Assembly (NCBI GenBank): GCA_040877875.1
Contig: JBBDNC010000049.1
Location: forward strand, 1-5,867
Direction: 5' to 3'
Source: JBBDNC01 sp040877875
Lineage (GTDB): Bacteria; Bacteroidota; Rhodothermia; Balneolales; Balneolaceae
Length of the DNA stretch: 5,867 bases
Positions 5,658 through 5,867 of this stretch are shown piece after piece. The translations under genes were made by a program, and so were the position numbers. Position 1 is the first letter of the stretch; each line of letters starts with the position of its first letter. The notes under the pieces are model-generated. The model ran no database searches. It was not told the DNA's origin and saw nothing but the letters and a program-made list of their open reading frames with translations.

Positions 5658-5685
5658 TGTCCCGATCCCGACGCCGATCGGGACA
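5658..5685. repeat. REP-like GC-rich perfect hairpin
   Basis: TGTCCCGATC (5658-5667) and GATCGGGACA (5676-5685) form a perfect 10-bp stem around an eight-base loop (CCGACGCC). The core TCCCGA / TCGGGA resembles short palindromic units scattered in intergenic DNA of Bacteroidota and relatives, based on general recall. It lies about 140 bases upstream of the lectin-like gene. On the plus strand it is followed by AATCTTTT, so it could also act as a terminator for plus-strand transcription. On the minus strand it would fall within or before the leader. Confidence 0.6.
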
Positions 5686-5689
5686 GAAC

Positions 5690-5704
5690 AATCTTTTGAA
5701 GATT
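5690..5704. repeat. Second small hairpin next to the REP-like element
   Basis: AATCTT (5690-5695) and AAGATT (5699-5704) form a 6-bp stem with a three-base loop, four bases after the GC-rich hairpin. The two may act together as a composite structure, but this one is AT-rich and weak on its own. Confidence 0.35.
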
Positions 5705-5715
5705 TCCTGATCAAT

Positions 5716-5760
5716 TTAACACTTTAAGGCGGAAGTGCAAGGGAAAGCGACAGGTGTCAT
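5716..5760 (-). CDS. 14-codon micro-ORF with a good ribosome binding site (uncertain)
   Basis: On the minus strand an ATG at 5760 is preceded by AGGAG (5767-5771) at a six-base spacing. It opens a frame for MTPVAFPCTSALKC, ending in TAA. It lies about 200 bases upstream of, and on the same strand as, the lectin-like lipoprotein gene, with the two hairpins in between. It could be a leader peptide, the start of a degraded gene, or chance. The sequence is not recognised and no function is assigned. Confidence 0.2.
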   Translation of the reverse strand: MTPVAFPCTSALKC

Positions 5761-5867
5761 AACAATCTCCTGGATTTTTGATTTTTTCTCATAAAAGTGA
5801 ACCGTTAATTACCGAAATTTGTACCCCTCTGTCAAATCCTGAAGGGAAATCGGATTTTAAAACACCG

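Larger units (their letters stand above)
5516..5867. other. Right-end intergenic region without a full gene
   Basis: About 350 bases upstream of the lectin-like lipoprotein carry no long reading frame on either strand. Visible items are the Shine-Dalgarno site next to the gene, a chance-level 10-bp palindrome (CAGGATCCTG, 5559-5568), the hairpin pair at 5658-5704 and a 14-codon micro-ORF on the minus strand. I cannot identify a convincing promoter for the lipoprotein. Any gene further upstream on either strand starts beyond the window. Confidence 0.5.

Noticed and set aside
1..5867. CRISPR arrays, tRNA or rRNA genes, insertion sequences, attachment sites
   Set aside because: I saw no regularly spaced repeats, cloverleaf-like sequence, ribosomal RNA signature, transposase motif or flanking terminal repeats.

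Overview
The window looks like a chromosomal stretch from a Gram-negative heterotroph of the Bacteroidota / Rhodothermota / Balneolota type. This is inferred from gene content (exported DUF1080 protein, membrane-anchored diheme cytochrome c, several outer-membrane-type lipoproteins), AT-rich intergenic DNA around moderately GC-rich genes, and weak or absent Shine-Dalgarno sites on some genes. The exact lineage cannot be fixed from the sequence alone. There are five substantial protein genes, one probable gene relic and no rRNA, tRNA, CRISPR array or transposase.

Layout. Bases 71-151 hold a 26-codon reading frame with a good ribosome binding site. Its first 13 residues look like the N-terminus of an OsmC-family protein, so it is probably a truncated remnant. 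Bases 249-1007 (+) encode an exported DUF1080 / 3-keto-disaccharide hydrolase-like protein. Bases 1109-2083 (+) encode a membrane-anchored diheme cytochrome c with its own plausible sigma70-like promoter, ending at a strong bidirectional hairpin terminator (2089-2121). Facing it, 2215-3270 (-) encodes a right-handed beta-helix lipoprotein. A 370-430 bp AT-rich divergent intergenic region follows, then 3647-4810 (+), a phosphotriesterase-family metal hydrolase with a lipoprotein-type N-terminus and a full set of metal-ligand residues. It converges, with only 36 bp between stop codons, on 4847-5515 (-), a small lipoprotein with a C-type-lectin-like, four-cysteine domain. The last 350 bp hold a REP-like GC-rich hairpin next to a second small hairpin, and a 14-codon micro-ORF with a good ribosome binding site, but no full gene.

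How the genes fit together. All five full genes encode proteins that leave the cytoplasm: three probable lipoproteins, one Sec-exported protein and one membrane-anchored periplasmic cytochrome. The best functional link is between the first two. DUF1080 proteins include hydrolases that cleave 3-keto-glycosides, and the 3-keto-glycosides are made by periplasmic glucoside 3-dehydrogenases that pass electrons to c-type cytochromes. The dehydrogenase itself is not in the window, so this link is an inference. The other three genes are single-gene units with no clear shared pathway. I see no convincing evidence of a new multi-gene system. The most notable items are the OsmC relic, the hydrolase-cytochrome pair, the lipid-anchored phosphotriesterase homologue, and the hairpin/micro-ORF region at the right end.
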